DNA from: CAYMAZ01 sp964526285
Lineage (GTDB): Bacteria > Bacteroidota > Bacteroidia > Bacteroidales > DTU049
Length of the DNA: 64,000 nt
Direction: 5' to 3'
NCBI GenBank assembly: GCA_964526285.1
Contig: CAZGIW010000008.1
Coordinates: 5,345-69,344 of the forward strand
The notes under the pieces were generated by a model. The model had not been told where the DNA came from and made no database searches. It saw only the letters and a program-made list of their open reading frames with translations. Within the stretch, counting starts at the first letter, position 1, and every line of letters starts with the position of its first letter. Positions 62,345 to 64,000 of this stretch are shown piece after piece. A program made the translations under genes and the position numbers.

Positions 62345-63109
62345 TTATATATCCAAATCCATAATCACAGGACAATGGTCTGAAAAAAAAGCCTGACTGT
62401 CAATGTGAACATTTTTCACTAAATGTTTCAGATTTTCTGTAACCACATGATAATCAATGCGCCAGCCCTTATTGTTTTGTCTGGCATTGTGTCTGAAGCT
62501 CCACCAGGTATAATTGTGGGGTTCTTTGTTGAGATGTCTGAATGCATCCACAAATCCGTCATTAAAAAATTTTTCCATCCAATCACGTTCTTCGGGCAAA
62601 AAGCCTGAATTGTTTTTGTTTCCCACAGGATCATGAATATCAATTTCCTTATGGCAGATATTATAATCACCGGAGAGTACCAGTTTAGGTCGTTCTTTTC
62701 TAAGATTATCCACATGTTGATGAAAATCTACGAGCCAATGCATTTTAAAAGCCTGTCTTTCATCTCCTGAAGTACCAGAAGGGTGATAAACGCTAACAAT
62801 TGAAATATCATTTATATCCACACGAATAAATCTTCCTTCATTGTCATACTTTTCAATTCCCATTCCTTTCACAACATTGTCGGGTTGAATTTTTGAAAGA
62901 ATTGCCGTGCCGCTATATCCTTTTTTTTGGGCGGAGAACCAGGCACAAACAAACCCCATTGCATGAAATTCCATCAGGGGAATCTGGTCTTCGTTTGCTT
63001 TAATTTCCTGCAGACAAACAACATCGGGCTTCAAAATTTCAAGATATTCCATAAGTCCTTTTGAAATTCCCGATCGTATTCCATTAATATTGAGTGTAAT
63101 GATTTTCAT
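62345..63109 (-). CDS. xth: exodeoxyribonuclease III
   Basis: 254 residues from the ATG at 63109 (MKIITLNINGIRSGISKGL), preferred over an ATG 51 bases upstream that adds a non-family leader. AP endonuclease/exonuclease III fold for base-excision repair: DVVCLQEIKANEDQIP (metal Glu), VSVYHPSGTSGDERQAF (Tyr), VLSGDYNICHKEIDIHDP (Asp/Asn pair), RIDYHVVTENL (Asp) and SDHCPVIMDLDI with the catalytic His near the end. Complete. A hairpin lies 23 bases upstream of the start. Confidence 0.95.
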   Translation of the reverse strand: MKIITLNINGIRSGISKGLMEYLEILKPDVVCLQEIKANEDQIPLMEFHAMGFVCAWFSAQKKGYSGTAILSKIQPDNVVKGMGIEKYDNEGRFIRVDINDISIVSVYHPSGTSGDERQAFKMHWLVDFHQHVDNLRKERPKLVLSGDYNICHKEIDIHDPVGNKNNSGFLPEERDWMEKFFNDGFVDAFRHLNKEPHNYTWWSFRHNARQNNKGWRIDYHVVTENLKHLVKNVHIDSQAFFSDHCPVIMDLDI

Positions 63110-63131
63110 AATCAAATGTTTTGTAAATGAA

Positions 63132-63158
63132 GAGACCCTTCTTTTGGGGAAGGGTCTC
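63132..63158 (-). terminator. hairpin between PorV/PorQ-like gene and xth
   Basis: Perfect 10-bp stem GAGACCCTTC/GAAGGGTCTC with loop TTTTGGG (63132-63158). On the minus strand it lies 29 bases after the PorV/PorQ-like stop codon and is followed by TTCATTTAC, a weak T-tract, so termination may be partial. Confidence 0.6.
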
Positions 63159-63186
63159 AACAGCTTTTGTAATATAAAAGTTCAAC

Positions 63187-64000
63187 CTAAAAACTAATCC
63201 TTGCACCTATCGTATGAATTCCCTGATAGGGGCTTGAAGATCTGAATGCATAGTCAATTGCAAAGAAAGATCCTTCTTCCTTTTTCATTGGCACCTGAAT
63301 AGATACACCAGCAGCAGGACCTGTATAAACAGTTGTTCTTTCAGGCATTGCTTTAGTAATTCCTTCTTCATAGTGATATCCACCCCGTAGCATGAAAATA
63401 TCCTTAAAATTATATTCCACACCAACAATAAAATTATCTTTCTGGAAAGAATTTGATATAAAAGTACCAGAAGCAGTAATTGTATGGTCTTCCCCAACAA
63501 AGAAATCATAGGATGCACCTATATTAAGCAGAGAAGGCAACTCAAAACTTGCTGATCGGTGTTCAACAGTAAGTTGGTTATCCGACCCAAGAATATTTCC
63601 ACGGAAAGAAAGTCCATCTCCGCTGAACATCATTGCAGGACCAACATTTTTTAGAGAGATACCGAATTTGATATTTTCCCTGTCTCCGGTAACATACTGG
63701 ATACCAGCATCAATGGCAAGTCCTGTTGCACTATTATCAGCGATTGATTCACTGATAACTTTAAACACAATACCACCATAAATGCTATTTGAGAAAGATT
63801 TAGCATAAGAGAAACCAATATTGAGAAGACTGGGAGAGAATTTTCCAAGTCCGCCCTCAGGTTGATTGACAGTAGTTATATCAATATCTCCAAATGTCAT
63901 ATTCATAATACTAAGACCTACGACAGCTGTTTCGCTCACTCTTTGAGTAAAACCAAAGGTATTGATTGCCACGTCAGAGCCTTTTAGCCAGTCGGTATAT
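63187..64000 (-). CDS. PorV/PorQ-like outer-membrane protein, C-terminal part
   Basis: The frame is open at the right edge (it reads YTDWLKGSD before the first in-window GTG), so only the last ~271 residues are seen. Alternating strands such as ETAVVGLSIMNMTFGDIDIT, PEGGLGKFSPSLLNIGFSYA, SIYGGIVFKVISESIADNSA and DAGIQYVTGDRENIKFGISL, ending AYRSSSPYQGIHTIGARISF-like, match the PorV/PorQ (DUF3308) beta-barrel family. PorV/PorQ shuttle or anchor T9SS cargo at the outer membrane; this one may be one of several paralogues. The signal peptide lies outside the window. Confidence 0.85.
   Translation of the reverse strand, partial: YTDWLKGSDVAINTFGFTQRVSETAVVGLSIMNMTFGDIDITTVNQPEGGLGKFSPSLLNIGFSYAKSFSNSIYGGIVFKVISESIADNSATGLAIDAGIQYVTGDRENIKFGISLKNVGPAMMFSGDGLSFRGNILGSDNQLTVEHRSASFELPSLLNIGASYDFFVGEDHTITASGTFISNSFQKDNFIVGVEYNFKDIFMLRGGYHYEEGITKAMPERTTVYTGPAAGVSIQVPMKKEEGSFFAIDYAFRSSSPYQGIHTIGARISF

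Overview
The window looks like a draft-assembly scaffold (it contains one run of exactly 100 Ns) from an AT-rich member of the Bacteroidota. The evidence is consistent. Several secreted proteins end in a type IX secretion (T9SS) C-terminal sorting domain. Many promoters follow the Bacteroidota pattern, TTTG at -33, about 20 bases, then TAnnTTTG at -7. Bacteroidota-restricted families are present (DUF4831, DUF4290, DUF3127, DUF2851, PorV/PorQ-like). MurA carries Asp in place of the fosfomycin-target Cys. The genus cannot be named from the sequence alone; a marine, sediment or sludge Bacteroidales-like lineage is only a guess.

Layout. 1-2217: the end of a T9SS cargo protein and a DUF4831 lipoprotein. 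2430-5492: class I (Fe-S) and class II fumarases in tandem. 5808-12918: four related secreted proteins, two ending in an S74-type intramolecular chaperone domain, plus a small secreted protein. 12926-15510: a T9SS cargo protein and a predicted envelope protein. 15612-21752, minus strand: murA with DUF4290, a UvrD/PcrA helicase, an alpha-oxoamine synthase-type PLP enzyme and a DUF3127 protein with an SSB-like acidic tip. 21885-24360: atpD-atpC plus a YceI-like lipoprotein. 24349-25755: a T9SS fibronectin-type protein. 25916-26454: a repeat cluster with the assembly gap, abutting tRNA-Ser(GCU). 26522-28721: a coiled-coil gene, zapA and rny as an operon.

29025-36362 is the most interesting region. 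It is a tightly packed, co-directional array of three short RHS-type polymorphic-toxin cassettes and a fourth decayed one. Each begins with almost the same DNA, has the RHS-associated core, and then switches to an unrelated C-terminal domain. Two of these look like papain-fold cysteine enzymes, one of them permuted. Each cassette is followed directly by one or two unrelated genes for envelope proteins (membrane protein, exported protein, membrane-anchored BspA-type leucine-rich-repeat protein, lipoprotein). I read these as candidate immunity proteins for toxins acting in the periplasm. No full-length RHS gene is present, so this may be a silent or stand-alone cassette store.

36532-45076 is mostly housekeeping: DUF2851, gpmI, a dihydroorotase with a polyprenol-phosphate glycosyltransferase, and lpxK overlapping punA. 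45374-59101 is a single 13.7-kb gene for a 4575-residue secreted protein: a trypsin-like protease, PKD and other beta domains, 34 Ig-like repeats of about 89 residues, a final PKD and a T9SS sorting domain. It is the longest gene here. 59733-64000 holds a ComM-type ATPase, a secreted DRGH nuclease, exonuclease III and the end of a PorV/PorQ-like outer-membrane protein. Secreted proteases, adhesin-like repeats, a nuclease, toxin cassettes and a T9SS-type outer-membrane protein together suggest a surface-active, competitive lifestyle.
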